From Citrus sinensis (Eukaryota; Streptophyta; Magnoliopsida; Sapindales; Rutaceae): a stretch of DNA of 64,000 nucleotides. Numbering within the stretch: the first letter of the stretch is position 1; every line of letters begins with the position of its first letter. Where the stretch lies: positions 6,973,501-7,037,500 of the forward strand of contig NC_068558.1 in NCBI RefSeq assembly GCF_022201045.2. Reading direction: 5' to 3'. The position numbers and the translations under genes are program-made. Under the pieces are notes generated by a model that saw nothing but the letters and a program-made list of their open reading frames with translations, was not told the origin of the DNA and did not search any database. This document shows positions 35,829-48,035 of the stretch, piece after piece.

Positions 35829-38800
35829 TCAGTTCCCGCATTTCCATTTCGAGGTAGGTACACAGCTTAGGTAATGGCACCAGCTGCAGTGATCATTTCC
35901 ATTCTCTCCTCTGAAGAGCATCACCAATCCCACCGTAAATCTGCAATGTTCAATATGAAAATTGTGCCGTCAGATTTTGTCAAATGCTGAATGTTTGTGT
36001 TCATTTACACCTTAAAACTAACATCAAAACTCGTTTATATGAAACCAATGTAATGTATGGAAGATGCTACAAATGTCACCGGAAAAGAGACGGAGGAAAT
36101 TCTTTCAGTCCTCTGTGATGCTCTCCGATCATAAATTAGGATCTGAGATATTGGACTTACCCAACGATAAGCAAAACGAGGGCCACGATACAGAGCACAT
36201 ATTGGTAAGGATTATGCCTAGATTTCACACGGGCTTGAGCAGGAAGTTGGTGGCGCTCTGCCCACCCAAATTGAGGACGAAGTAGCAAAACAAACCCTAG
36301 GAGGAAACCAGCCATGAAACCTCCGATGTGTGCAAAATTGTCAACATGAGGAAGAATTCCAACAGCCAAGTTAATGGCAATAATGACCACAAGAGTCAAT
36401 AGAGCTGCAGCCTGCAAGATAAGGAAAGCAACAAAATTGTCATAAGAAACCTACCACTTTTATTTTCATTTCTAATCCAGAGTCCACAGCTCTTTTATTT
36501 TCATTTTTCCAGTTTGGCACATTAGCTTCAAAATTCAAATTCCTTTACCCTGAATATTTTGCAAGTAACTAAAATTCGTGGTCTCAGGTTTCTAGGACAA
36601 GTAGCTCTAGACTCAAGAAATAACAATTGAGTGCCAGTATTTGAAGTAAAAGCCAAAAAGAAATAACAATTGAGCGCCAGTATTTGAATTAAAAGCCAAA
36701 AAAAAAAATATTGCTGTTTCTTCATTACAGGAAAAAAAAAAATTAATATGTGCATTTTCCACAAATAAAAGAAGGGTAGCAGCAACCTTGTTAGTATAAA
36801 TTGACCAGTTAGCTAGAAGCTCAGATAACATAGCTCCCAGAAGTCCAAATAAAGCACCAGAAGCACCAACAGAGATACTGCGTTGAATAAAAAGAGCAGA
36901 TAATATGCTCCCGCCAAATCCTGACAACAAGTAGACAAAGCCAACGCGCACTGCCCATGTTACAAAAGATGTTAGAATTCAGCAACAATACATAGCAACT
37001 ACATAAAACAATATAAGCATTGACAAGAAAATTCTAGAATCAGGAGAAACTGACATAATTTTCGGCCATGGTATTAAATACTTCCACTTTGTTAATGTCT
37101 AGTGCTGAGTGCAAAAGAAATATTCATTTATGAGATAGTAGTTCCAGTGAATGTCACAGATTTACTGTTTAATATCATGAGTCAGGAAATGCAATTCTAA
37201 TGCAACAACCAAGTGCATACAGATCAATGCCACTAACTTTTCCTGATGACATGTTACTGCCCCTTTCAGAAGAGTAGAGACCTAAGCACCAAAGTCAAGC
37301 AATATGTCTTTAACAAATAAGGGGAAAGATAATTCAACAAGAAATACCAAACTATTTTGTAAGTAAGGCTAAAGTTCATATTTAACGACATGAAAGTTTG
37401 TGACATACCAAATCCAAATTGCTGTTCAAGGCGAATCCCAATAAAGACCAAGCTTAACATATTTGCAAGTAAATGAATGACACCAGCATGTAACCAGATA
37501 CAGGTGATGAGTCTCCATCCTTGGTGTTCATGCACAACCCTGTCCCACTCCAGAGCTCCCAACTTCTGCAATCTGCACAAGCAAGTGGAAATAAATTAAA
37601 ATCAACCAGAATCACAGTTCTAAAGGAGGGTTTTCCTCAAAACAAATAAAGTTTTCACTTCCAAGCCCTCAATTCCAATTGACAGAATATAGAATCAGAA
37701 TGACCAAATTGAAAGAACTAGGTTCACAGTCTTCCGCCACGCACTTCCAGCATAAAGAAGCAGCATGATTATAACTTATTTGTAATGGCTAAAAAGCAAT
37801 CCTACAGTTTACTAAGTAAGTCTCAGACAACAGAAAAACGAAAATAATTGACCAACAATTTGCCCCAAAAACAATTAGTTGTTGATTTTCAAATACATGA
37901 GGTAACGGAAAGAGTAAAAAAAAATCCCCAAATTCAATATTTGTTAAAGCTCCAGGTATGTTCTCAAGATTATTGGCACAAACTTATCACAGTCGATGGA
38001 GGTATTCATAAAGCAAATCAGTACATATTTCCCAACTTGCATCGGATGCAGACTTTTAGGCCAGCAACAGGTAGACCTACTTCCCCCCTCTAGTGGCTAT
38101 TACTTGCAAGCCTACATTCCCCTATAACCTACCTTAATCCCAACTCAATTTTCTTAAACAAAAATAAGCAATAGACTCACAAACTAAGATGGAGAAGAAT
38201 CAACGAACACACTTAAGCTACCTTTATACGCTCATCTGGATCTACTCAGATAACAGAATGCCCCGTCCACAACATCAGTAAACAAGAAACAAATTTCCTA
38301 ATCCTACCAAGTCTAGTCCCAAATTTTGTATTTTAACGACAAATTAAGCCATGAAACTCACTTCAACTAATCAAAATCCACAAAAAATTAGACACAGTTA
38401 GATTGGGGGAATTATAAATAAACATTCAATAACATACAACACAAATTTCATGGAACAAAACAACTATCCCAATCAAATTGCATTAGTCAGATTTCTACTC
38501 TCACCTTCCGAATTAAAAAACCCCACCACTGAGAGAAACCGAAATCACTAAACGGCAGGTAAAAGGGAAATACATAAAAAGCAATCCATGCAACAACACA
38601 TAAAAAGTAGAAAGAAAATGAGACTCACGTAGAAGAAGAAGGGCCGAAGAGAGGATTCTCTTTTAGAGGCTCAAAGGAAAGCCTGCCAAGGAACCTAGCA
38701 ACACAACCCCTGCCACCTTCCCAGTTATTCTTGGGACAGTTGTTAATATACATGGCCACGATGAAAACAGCAACGTTGGCCACGACAAACATTGGGATCA

Positions 38801-38921
38801 GCCAAGAAGTCCATTGCTGATCACTCGCTGGCTCTACATAATACGAGCCTGAACTGTAACTGCTTCTATTGTTGTTATTGTTACTAATATTCTTTCCTCG
38901 TTCCAGATCCCCGCTCGCCAT
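35829..38921 (-). CDS. RBL: Rhomboid-like intramembrane serine protease, 5 exons, 327 aa
   Basis: Rhomboids cleave transmembrane substrates inside the bilayer; plant members of this group are Golgi or endomembrane proteins related to Arabidopsis RBL1/RBL2. Exons from the start: 38629-38921, 37409-37572, 36787-36950, 36161-36411, 35829-35940. Visible parts: an N-terminal polar segment with an Asn run, TM1 (about residues 41-60), the GALEW segment and the [13 protein letters not shown] motif (His131, Asn135). The catalytic GASGALFG has Ser183, and the HIGGF helix has His235. C-terminal hydrophobic helices follow, then a Cys-rich tail (CSWCHYLSC). The complete Ser-His dyad indicates an active enzyme. 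ATG at 38921 is the first in-frame methionine; the preceding in-frame codon is TTG. The first intron exceeds 1 kb. Confidence 0.95.
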
Positions 38922-39118
38922 CAATTGAATTCTCTTCTATTCGAGACAATATCAGTTTGTTATACAATGAGCGCTAGCTTTGTTGGGTATTTGTCGTTCG
39001 TTTTATTTATATGTCAAGGAAACAAAAAAGAAAAAAGAAAAGAAAAGAAAAGATCGAACAAGAAGTGTCTTGTAAGGGAGAATTTCTTCGTGTTTTTGAG
39101 TTTGCTGTTTAGGTTGTC

Positions 39119-39150
39119 ACAGAGAGAGAGAGAGAGAGTGAGAGACAGGA
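39119..39150 (-). promoter_or_regulatory. GA repeat upstream of the rhomboid gene
   Basis: A run of AG dinucleotides (with one GTGAG break) lies about 200 bp upstream of the rhomboid start codon, in its presumed leader or proximal promoter. Similar GA/CT tracts occur at the starts of the IQD, eL24 and RIE1-like genes. Confidence 0.5.
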
Positions 39151-39377
39151 ACTCCAGGAATCAGGATAGAGATCGATTGATCATATAACCGTTGAAATGA
39201 AACAGTTGTTTGCAAGAGTTACTGCTGCTTCGTCAATTCTAATTAATTTTATAATTAAAGGCTTTTGCTTTTCCCTGCTGCTGGAAAGGGCTTATAAAGT
39301 TACCTATGATTTCTTATGACTATAACGATGAGCGCAATAATAAACTAAAAATAAATAAATAAAATAAACAATAATTA

Positions 39378-39886
39378 TCCACCCACCACCATCTATTTTT
39401 ACTCAATTTCACCTTAAATTATATTTTTTTTCCACGGATCCACTTCCACTCCCATCTATCTACATGCTGTTATAACCATGCTGACATCATCAAGGTAAAA
39501 TTGTCATTTTTCCAGCACAATAAGGGTTACATTTTCTTCCACTTGGGTTCATAAAAATCTTAGAAATTAAAGAAGACATTGAAGGATGTTAAGTCGAAAC
39601 ATGTGAATAAATTAAAAGGAATTAATTTTATCGATGAAAATTAAAACTACATTATTAAATCTGATTTTTTTGGCATTTATTTTGGATAAAATTGTAATTT
39701 TACATTTGAGGATAAAAAAATTATTTATTTAATTTTCCACTAGTTATCTTAACTGTGTGCAGACGAAAGTGAACCAAAGTAAAAAAATGTAATTTAAGGT
39801 AGAATTGAGCAAAATATATATATATATATACACTTGTGTATTTTTAAAAAAGAATGAAAAATAAAAGATTGTCAAATTACCATCAT
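39378..39886. mobile_element. Degenerate Mutator-like MITE, family A relative
   Basis: Begins with ATTATCCACCCACCACC and shows the family order: CACCTTAAATTATA near the left, then CTGACATCATCAAGGTAAAA, and a right half with TAATTTAAGGTAGAATTGAG and TGTGTATTTTTAAAAAA. The right terminus has decayed, so the end and target duplication are unclear. Confidence 0.55.
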
Positions 39887-41696
39887 CATGACAACCATGG
39901 CGGTTGTTTTATATTTCACAAATCTACCAAACTCTTGAATAGCACGGCTTTAATTAATATATGAACACAAAATCGTTAGAAAACTCTTGTTAATAGATTG
40001 AGTTCCATTTCAGTATAAAAAATAATAATTAAATAAAATGGTGATTTATATCCAACTATTAGATAATTCTCATACTTATTAAAACATGTAGATTTGTTTA
40101 AATATTAATTAAAAAAAAGTAATATATAAATTTAACCAGAAAAAAAAACAAAATATATGTTTAAGATTAAGAGGTTTTTGATACCACTGTTTTAAATAAT
40201 AGTTTTTATTAGTAGCGCTCTTAACTAATATGACTTGATGTGGACTTGTAATTAATCTTTGTGTCAACTACTAATCTTGTTTCCTTGGTTTGCCAAGTGT
40301 TGAACATTTAGAGGAATGTTGTGATCATTAGTCTCAATCAAACACAGCTTAGCTACTCGGCAACGATGGAAAGGAAAAATTGTGAATGAACAGGACAAGG
40401 CCCCCAGTCCACACGGTTTCAAAGAAAGCAAATAAAAAATGGAGACATATGTAAGAGACAAAATGATTGCCACACTGAAGAAGAAGAAGAAGAAGAAGAA
40501 GAAGAAGAAGAAGAGCAAACTTTTGCTATGGCTTCTCCCCGTTTATTAATTATCATGTCGTGTGCTTACTCTCTAAAACGTTGACTGTAACTTTTTAATT
40601 TTCTCTTCAACTCAGTTTGGATTTAGCTGAGTTAGTAAATAGATCACGGCTTGCGACTGACGACGACAAGGATCCAAAACAATTTTTTTTTTTTTTTTTT
40701 CAAGTAGTATTAAAAGTAGACGTCACGTTTCTCTAATTCGATTTCATTTTGTGCACGATAATCCACCGTCCAATTACAGCAATTCTAATCAACTGCACTA
40801 CAAAAAAAAGTACAGAAGTGTTTTTCAAAAAAAAAAAAAAAAACCAAAAATTGCCTTAAAATCAACTTATACGGCATGTCCTGAAATAGCGATCTCAAAT
40901 CTTTCTACATTCTATTTATGGGTTTGAGGGGTATATTGGTCATTTCAGAAGAGGAAACTAGTGAGTTTACGCGTAATGGTGGTGGGATGATGAGAGTAGG
41001 TTGGTCAATCAATTTGTGTGCGACAGCGATTTGCCGATTTTTGTTGGCTCGCTTCATATGCTTTTGCTTTGCTTACTTACAAGTTACTCCCTGTGCGACT
41101 GCCATCTGGCCTCTCATCCTTTTCCCGCTCATCTTCCCAACGAGATAAAGGAAAGATAACTCTCATACTCATTTTTCCAACTTTTATATGATTTGCATTT
41201 CTCTAAATTTTGAAAGAATTATGTCGTCATCATCTATGGATCTACCGAGTGGGGTTTTTAACTATTGAAAATTCACCTGAGATTAAGACCAGCATGGTCT
41301 GATATTATATTTATGGTTCACTTCGTTTCTAATTAATTTTCTATGTAGTTTATTCCTCTCTCAAATCAAGTTGATACATCACCCACCAACCTAACTACAA
41401 CCTAAGACTATTACTGTGTTGTATGTAGGTTACTAGATTGTGGTCATGAATAGACAAGCTACCTTACCATCTAAACTGTCAACGCCCACCTCCTCTGTCC
41501 AACGGCCTTATGAAAATGCCAATACGCCACTTCTATTCTATAAAATTTCCAATAGACTATTGCTCTACGTTAAGCCCATATGGGTTGATAGGAACGTGAG
41601 GGGTGGAGAGAAATGGAAAGGATAGAGGATAATAAAGGATGGGTGAAAAAGAAAATCAATCCCAAGTTCCCAACCCATTGTTTAGTTTAACATAAT
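39887..41696. other. Intergenic DNA with a GAA microsatellite
   Basis: No gene is supported. A (GAA)n tract at about 40479-40515 produces a poly-Phe artefact frame on the minus strand. Several oligo-T/A runs occur (40680-40700, 40830-40845). Confidence 0.55.
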
Positions 41697-42620
41697 GCTA
41701 CGTTTACTTGGAAATCAGACTCCCATTCCCTGCATTTTTTATTCTACCCATGTTAATTTTGTATTATTCCAAAAATACCCTCATTTTAGATAAAAAAAAT
41801 ATAAAAAGCGAAAAATAAAAAAAATCCCTAAAACCTAAACTCTCTCACCCGTGCCTCCCAATCAAATGCCATCAGAGCTGCTTCCATCACCATCGCAGCC
41901 ATCACCGTCTTTGACGTCCTGGTTCGTCGGCTGTGGACACCTGCTCGTCGCCGGTTTCGTCTCCGTTGGGCCGTGTCGATTTTGTCACCGTCTCGATTTC
42001 GCCCCCATCTCATTTCGTCTCCGATTTCGTCTTTAATGGCGATGGTTCTGATATGATGCTGCTGCTACTGTTAACGACGATGATTGTTGTTGCCATTGTT
42101 GTTGATGACGATGACAATTGAGATTTTGATTGTTGCTATTTTTTTTTTTGGGAAATGGATTATTTTTGTTGATGATGATTATTTGGGAAATGGATTAATT
42201 TGATGATGATGATTGTTATTATTATTATTATTTTGGAAATGGATTATTTTGTTGATGATGATGAATCCGATTATGATTATTATTATTTTTTGAAATGGAT
42301 TATTATTTTGCTGATGATGATATTTTTTATTTTGATTATTGTTATTAATTTTATTATTATTATCATTAATGATAAATTATAATTAATTAATAAACCAACA
42401 ATATATGAATATAATTAATTAATATATTAACAATAATTTTAATAATAATAATAATAGTTATTATTATAATTAACGAAGAGTATTTTAATAACTTGAAACA
42501 ATTCAGACTATTTTGATTCTTATCTCAAGTAAACAATTTATTTTGATTCTCATTCTAACTCATTCCCATTTTAGCTCATTCTGATTCTAGCTCATTCCAA
42601 TTATTGACAAGTAAATGCAA
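41697..42620. mobile_element. Trinucleotide-rich repeat, family D, copy 1
   Basis: The left end ATGCTACGTTTACTTG mirrors the right end (complement ATGTTGCATTTACTTG). The right third contains GAATGAG-type repeats and AAGAATCAAAAT with TTGTTTACTTG in reverse, shared with the unit at 47228. The centre has GATGAT/ATT trinucleotide runs and four imperfect copies of a GGAAATGGATTATTTT unit (about 42150-42305). A GC-rich pocket (41845-42060) differs in composition and may be captured sequence. Target duplication not resolved. Confidence 0.6.
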
Positions 42621-42892
42621 CATAAAATTCATTTGTTCTCCTACTTATTTCTTTTCTCTCTCTTCTCCTTTCCTTTCATTTCTTCAAACTAAGCAATGCC
42701 ATTAAGGGTAAATTGAACTGGGTAATTATAATTGGCAACGGCAATAATAACCCAAATAAATGTGCCTACAATACCATCACCAGAGGCCATGCCATCTACC
42801 AAAAGAATTGTGCCTTTGTTTTGTTTTTTAACGATATTTGCTTGACATGGTTACTCGGCAGATATTCAGTGGTTTTAACGATATTGCTTGAC

Positions 42893-43168
42893 ATGGTTAC
42901 TCCAGCAGATATTCAGTTCGAACTTTCAAAAGTAGGTGATGCGCTGTTGAAGAAAGCAGCGGTGCCATATGTGAAGTGGAACTTTTTATTTGTTCGTGAT
43001 GGGTACAAGATAGACGGAGATGGCACAATAGCCGTCTAAATGGATAAGGGATTTTGGAAAGTAATGATTGGTGACATGTGCCATGTTGATGGCACCAAAG
43101 AAGATGGGGATTTATTTAATCATTTTTACGTTGTTGATCATCAAGTGGGTAGTTTCCACAGAGGGTAG
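42893..43168 (+). pseudogene. Unrecognised open frame interrupted by one stop
   Basis: From ATG at 42893 the frame runs 48 codons to TAA at 43037, immediately followed in the same frame by ATG and 42 more codons to TAG at 43166. Composition is more protein-like than the neighbourhood (VTPADIQFELSKVGDALLKK at the start). I do not recognise the product. Just upstream, a segment of about 40 bp around GATATT(T)GCTTGACATGG is duplicated. It could be a decayed gene fragment or chance. Confidence 0.25.
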
Positions 43169-43825
43169 ACAGATGCCAAGGCGTGATTAGTAAGCCTTGA
43201 GAGAGTAATTATGTTTAATAAGCCATTGTGAATTGGCAGGTACCTCGCTCTCATTTGCTTTCCATTTCAGCAATTTGTATACAATCAAATTTAGAGCAAA
43301 GTTAACTGATTCAATCTTTGAAAAAAATGAACCGATTCAACATAAATTTTGTGATAATATGGGCAATGTGCGAGACCATATTTCTATTTCTGCGATTGAA
43401 AGCTCGGGTAAAAGTTCATAGAACGGGGCAATTTGTAATCTCTTGGTACACATAGTTAAAAACCAGAAGCAACGGGTTTTTCAGTTACTGAAAGAAGTAT
43501 AATATCAACCAGATGAAAAAAATATTCCTTCTGTAATTGATCAATGCACAAAACTGAAAGCAATGAATAAGCAGACTGGCATAAAACAAGAAAACACAAA
43601 AACAAAAAACTACCATTAGGCTACTACTCAAACAGCCAACAGAATATGATTTGGAAAACTAAGATTTAAGTGAACAGAAGTTTATTTGGACCCGCAAAAC
43701 AAAATTTTGAAGAAACATGCGAACAGATCTGCCCTCAAGTATTGACCAATCCATTCACAAAATATGGAATAAATATATTAATTGTTTAAGATAGTAGTCA
43801 GGAAGAAATGAAGAGACGAAGCACT

Positions 43826-45167
43826 TCACCGTTTTCCACCACCACCACCAAGCTTGGGGCCCTTCGGAGCGGCACCCTTGGGCATGCTACCCTTGCTTTG
43901 AGTCTTTGACTTGGATGTCACCTCAGCTTTCTTGGCCCTCTTTTCATCTTTGGTCTTCTTGATCCTCTCCTTAATTTCACTGACCACCACAAAATATCAG
44001 TCAACAGACAACAAGGTGGAAATTCATTTGAAACCCAATTGATATAACATAACAGATGGAAAATAACCCTACCGAAGTGCAGCCTCACGAGCAGCATCTC
44101 GAACTTCAGGCTTTTCAGTCCTCCTCTTCTGTATGACTTCCAAGGTTGCACCGACAATAGACCTTGAATATGGCTTCTTTGTGGAGCGGCGCTTCTTCTT
44201 TACAGCCTCAGCAGCAATATCCTATAGATAGAAAACAAATTATATAAACAGATAGCATCTAATCTAAAATATGCATGGGACGGAATCTAAAGATCCTGGT
44301 TCTGAAGGAAAATTTTGTTCTTTGTAATGACAACAAGAAAAAATCAATCATGTATGTGAAGGGACATTCAATGCAAGAAAATACACAGAAAGGGAAATTC
44401 AGCCCAAGAAAATACCTTCTTGTGTTGTTTCCTGTACATGGAAGTCCATGTAAGCTTTGATGGCTTCAAGCGGTTGTGGAAGTACCTCTTGCATTTTGAA
44501 TTGGCAAAGAGGAAAACCTTCACCCACAACCAAGGGAGCATAAGTAACAAATTATCAAAACAGTAAACCGCTACTTCACATAAATTAGGAGTTATTCACT
44601 TAAAGGCAATTAATAGAAATGAGAATGAGATTCCTTCACTACAAAGATTTAAAAACAAAAATGAAAAACAACCACCTGGGAATCAGAGCGAATGAATCTG
44701 ATACCCTTGCCAGGATAAATCTTGGCACCGCTAAAGCGGCACAGTTCAGTCCTATTACAACAAAACAATAAATGGATTACTTCTCTCTGTTATAATGAAG
44801 ATAAAGTGTAAATAAATGAAACTTAGCCACAAATCAAAATATTAATGTACTGGTTCAACTCCTACAAAACCTCGGTCAAACATGTAACATTATAACAAAA
44901 CAAGTCTACCATTACACATTGTCGACATCAAAGTTTCTTTTGCCTGAACTAGAGCTTTTTGTTACATATAGTTACAGATGTTAAGTCATGCTTTTGAGAT
45001 CAAGTGCATAAAATAACTAAAACATTAAATATATATACAGACCAAAAAACAGGGGTTTAAAGGCTTGATAAGACAAATACAAGATATGAACAGACAGTAA
45101 AGCACGGAATTATTCAAACGAAACAGACACGCAGAGAGAGAGAGAGAGAGACGCACTTGAGAACCAT
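43826..45167 (-). CDS. RPL24: 60S ribosomal protein eL24 (RPL24), 5 exons, 163 aa
   Basis: A structural component of the large cytosolic ribosomal subunit. Exons from the start: 45157-45167 (11 nt only), 44676-44751, 44416-44517, 44073-44221, 43826-43979. Frames join cleanly and total 163 codons plus stop; plant eL24 is usually about 160-165 aa. The N-terminal eL24 fold begins [20 protein letters not shown], followed by [13 protein letters not shown] and a basic C-terminal half ending GGGGGKR. The tiny first exon ending after the fourth codon is a common plant ribosomal-gene layout. Intron 1 starts with a CT-rich tract. The promoter carries telo-box and site II motifs listed separately. Confidence 0.97.
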
Positions 45168-45204
45168 GGTTTCTGATGTCGATTGCGCGGCACAGCTACC
45201 TCAG

Positions 45205-45330
45205 AAACCCTAAAACCCAAGCATCCACAATATAAAGTCTATGGCTGCAGCATGTAGGTTAAAATTTTTCAGAGCTTTGATAAGTGGGCTGGAATGCCGA
45301 CTCCAAAGGGGCCTGGAGAGTTTGTGGGCC
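45205..45330 (-). promoter_or_regulatory. Telo-box and site II motifs of the eL24 promoter
   Basis: An AAACCCTAA telo-box lies at 45205-45213. Two site II elements of type TGGGCY follow at 45285-45290 (TGGGCT) and 45325-45330 (TGGGCC). Telo-box plus TCP-bound site II elements are the known promoter code of plant ribosomal-protein genes. The spacing, 40-165 bp upstream of the start codon, fits. Confidence 0.65.
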
Positions 45331-45417
45331 GAAGACATCTGGCCTGATTAATAATCTGCCGGCTTTATTAGAAAGCAAATATCCATCAATCATTAAGTTT
45401 CACCCTTATCAAACTAA

Positions 45418-45580
45418 ATGACTATAATACCCCTATGACATCATCAATTTTCATGGCGGTTAATGAAGAGTAGATATCTGATCAATTTAGTAAACTTCAG
45501 GTGACCGCTACAAAAGAAAAAAAAGTGTTATATATTTTTAATTAAATGTTAAACTTCAATGGTCGGTCGATATTTATTCT
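45418..45580. mobile_element. Half of a family A Mutator-like MITE
   Basis: The order CCCTATGACATCATC, then AACTTCAGGTGACCGC, then ATGGTCGGTCGATATTT matches the right half of the family A elements. The left half is absent or unrecognisable. Confidence 0.45.
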
Positions 45581-46091
45581 AAAAATAGTTGAGACATAAA
45601 AAATAAAAAATAATCTTTCATGACAAAAAATATTGTAGTCTATCATGTAACTAGAAATTTACCCACATCATCAATAGAATATTTTTACAAGTGATAATAA
45701 GCTTACAAATTTGGTGATGCATCGTCAATAATTTATTCTCATGTGTTCAGTAATAACTAACTTGATTATCATATCATTAATGTGTTAAATATTAATACAA
45801 ATACCATATCATTTGAATATCCCAATTTTATAAGAATATCATTATTATATTATAATTTTTTAAAAATATCTTAGATGCTCTCTATATGGTGTACACATAA
45901 TGTGATACTTCTAAATTATATTCAATTGAGCATATAAATTATTAAAATCTAAAGGAAGATGGTATACATATCTCAGCAGAAGACATGGCTTTCTCGTTAT
46001 AATATATGTTTTATAATTATTTTAGATGTTAATTTCATAATTAAGGGTGGCATAGCTGCTTCGGACTTATATTCTGTGAGCAATATTCATA

Positions 46092-46288
46092 TTTCCTGAA
46101 ATAACACTTTTTTCACTCCTTTGATTCATACTTTAAGCACGACTACTATAATATATACTTCTTTGACCATTTTAAGACAGATGAACCTTAAGAAGATTAT
46201 CACTTACTCTTTAGTAGCTCATATGAATATAATGACTATTGGTATGTTTAGTCTAAATATCCAGGGAATTGGAGATAGCATTTTGGTG
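46092..46288 (+). pseudogene. nad4: Mitochondrial nad4 fragment in the nucleus (NUMT)
   Basis: The conceptual translation contains IIYTSLTILRQMNLKKII and VAHMNIMTIGMFSLNIQGIG, the highly conserved middle of NADH dehydrogenase subunit 4 encoded in plant mitochondria. The similarity is also visible at DNA level from TTTCCTGAAATAACAC to GGAGATAGCATTTTG. The fragment has neither the start nor the end of nad4, and several substitutions, so it is a dead organelle-DNA insertion. Confidence 0.88.
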
Positions 46289-46666
46289 TGTAATGCCAGT
46301 CAAAGTATCGAACCACTCTATCAAGATGACATATCATAATCATTTCGTAGTTGACTAGCACTAGTGGCAAAGGCAGTTTAGCCAAAACAGTACTAGGCAG
46401 CCCCCAAACTGAAGAACGAAAACAAAAACCTTTTGATTCACTCCCCATTCTCTCTTAAATAAAGCTCGGCCTTCGAGTCCTGGTCAAGGTTGGCTGGGTC
46501 TAAATATGAATTCTAATTGTTATAGGATATCTCTATATTAATAACATGTACAAATCTTAAATCGTACCATCTCTCTCTCAATAAAATAAGATAAAAAAGC
46601 ACTATTCTTTAGAATTAATTAGGGGGTAGGGGAATTAAAATGAATTTCATGTTCCCCTATTACTAA

Positions 46667-46732
46667 AGCAGCTTTGTGATAATGGAACCAACCAACAAAA
46701 AGCATTAAGGTTGCAAAAATCAATGCTCCAAT
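46667..46732 (-). pseudogene. psaA: Plastid psaA fragment in the nucleus (NUPT)
   Basis: On the minus strand 22 codons read IGALIFATLMLFVGWFHYHK followed by AA, matching the conserved photosystem I PsaA segment before its quinone-site region. The flanks do not continue the gene. It lies about 380 bp from the nad4 fragment. Possible routes are direct plastid transfer or transfer of plastid DNA already resident in the mitochondrial genome. Confidence 0.8.
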
Positions 46733-47227
46733 GAGAGACCTATTAGAGTTCATAAATTGTTGAAGAAAAAAGAGGATGTTTCTTTGTCCCTTCCAAGTAA
46801 TTGAAAAAAAAAAGTTAACATATTCAAAATAATTACATATTTGCAAAATACAGTCTCAATTCATTCTATTTCGAATAACTCATGTCCTTTATTTAAAATA
46901 AAAGGCGTTTCTAGTTATGTCCGTGTTTGAAATAACTTAAATTTATTCTTATTGTTATATCTCTAAAGTAAATAAATTTAAATGAGAAACTATTGAACTC
47001 AATCACTTGTTATTGTTACTCCCTTCCTCTTGATCACTGAAGATATTTAAAGGCAAAATTGGCATAATTATTACAATGAGGATTGAGCCACCAAGAGAGA
47101 TTTTCCTCCATTTGCCCTTTACTCTCCATCAATGCCTCAAATATGTTGAGAAGCCCTCAAAGAAAAGAAGATACAGAGACTTGCATGCATCCGATTTCTT
47201 TGCTAGAAACACATTATAGCGACACTA

Positions 47228-48035
47228 ATGGTGTGTTTATTAAAATGAAATCAAAATGAACAAGAATGAGAATGAGATGAAATAAGAATCAAAATAATTT
47301 GTTTACTTAAATTATAAGAATTGCATTAGGAATGAATTAGATTGTTACAAATTACTAAAAAGTTCTTAATAATAACAACAATAATTTTAATTAAAACAAC
47401 AACAACAACAACAATAATAATAAAAATAAATTTTAATAATGATAATATTAATAAAAATATTAATATTAATATTAATGAATTAGATTGTTACAAATTACTA
47501 AAAAGTCCTTAATAATAACGACAATAATTTTAATTAAAACAATAATAATAAAATTTAATAATGATAATATTAATAAAAATAATAATAACAATAGTTAATA
47601 ATACTTAAATTAATAAACTTAATATATTTTAATAATATTAATGACAATAATAAAAAATAATTAAATTAATAAATTTTAACAACATTAATATTAATAAAAT
47701 ACTAAAATAAATAATTTTGAATGAAATAATATTAAAATAATGATACTAACACCATCATCATCATCATTATTATTAGTGTAATAATAATAATATATTACTA
47801 TTTAAGGGGGTATTTTGAAAATATTAAAATGTAAATGAGGACAAAATTAGAAGCTTAGGAAATGAGAGACTCATTCAGTTATTTCCAACCCTCCCATAGG
47901 AATCAATCTCCCACTCCCCACTCTCAAATTGTGATGGATCCCATAATTTCGATTCTGATTTCCGCCTCCATTTTGCAAATCAAATGCTGTCAATAATTCT
48001 AATTCTCTAATATAAAAAGTAAACATACTATAAGT
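47228..48035. mobile_element. Trinucleotide-rich repeat, family D, copy 2
   Basis: The left end GGTGTGTTTATT roughly mirrors the right end (complement GTATGTTTACTTT). The left part has GAATGAGAATGAG and AAGAATCAAAATAATTTG, matching copy 1 at 41697 in reverse. The centre is AAT/AAC trinucleotide-rich and includes an internal duplication of a segment around TAATGAATTAGATTGTTAC (about 47330-47390 and 47470-47530). No coding region. Confidence 0.55.

Noticed and set aside
40264..40518. 84-codon minus-strand frame starting with poly-Phe
   Set aside because: It is produced by the GAA microsatellite at 40479-40515.
41828..42121. Several 60-codon frames on both strands
   Set aside because: They are low-complexity sequence inside the family D repeat, with mutually overlapping frames.
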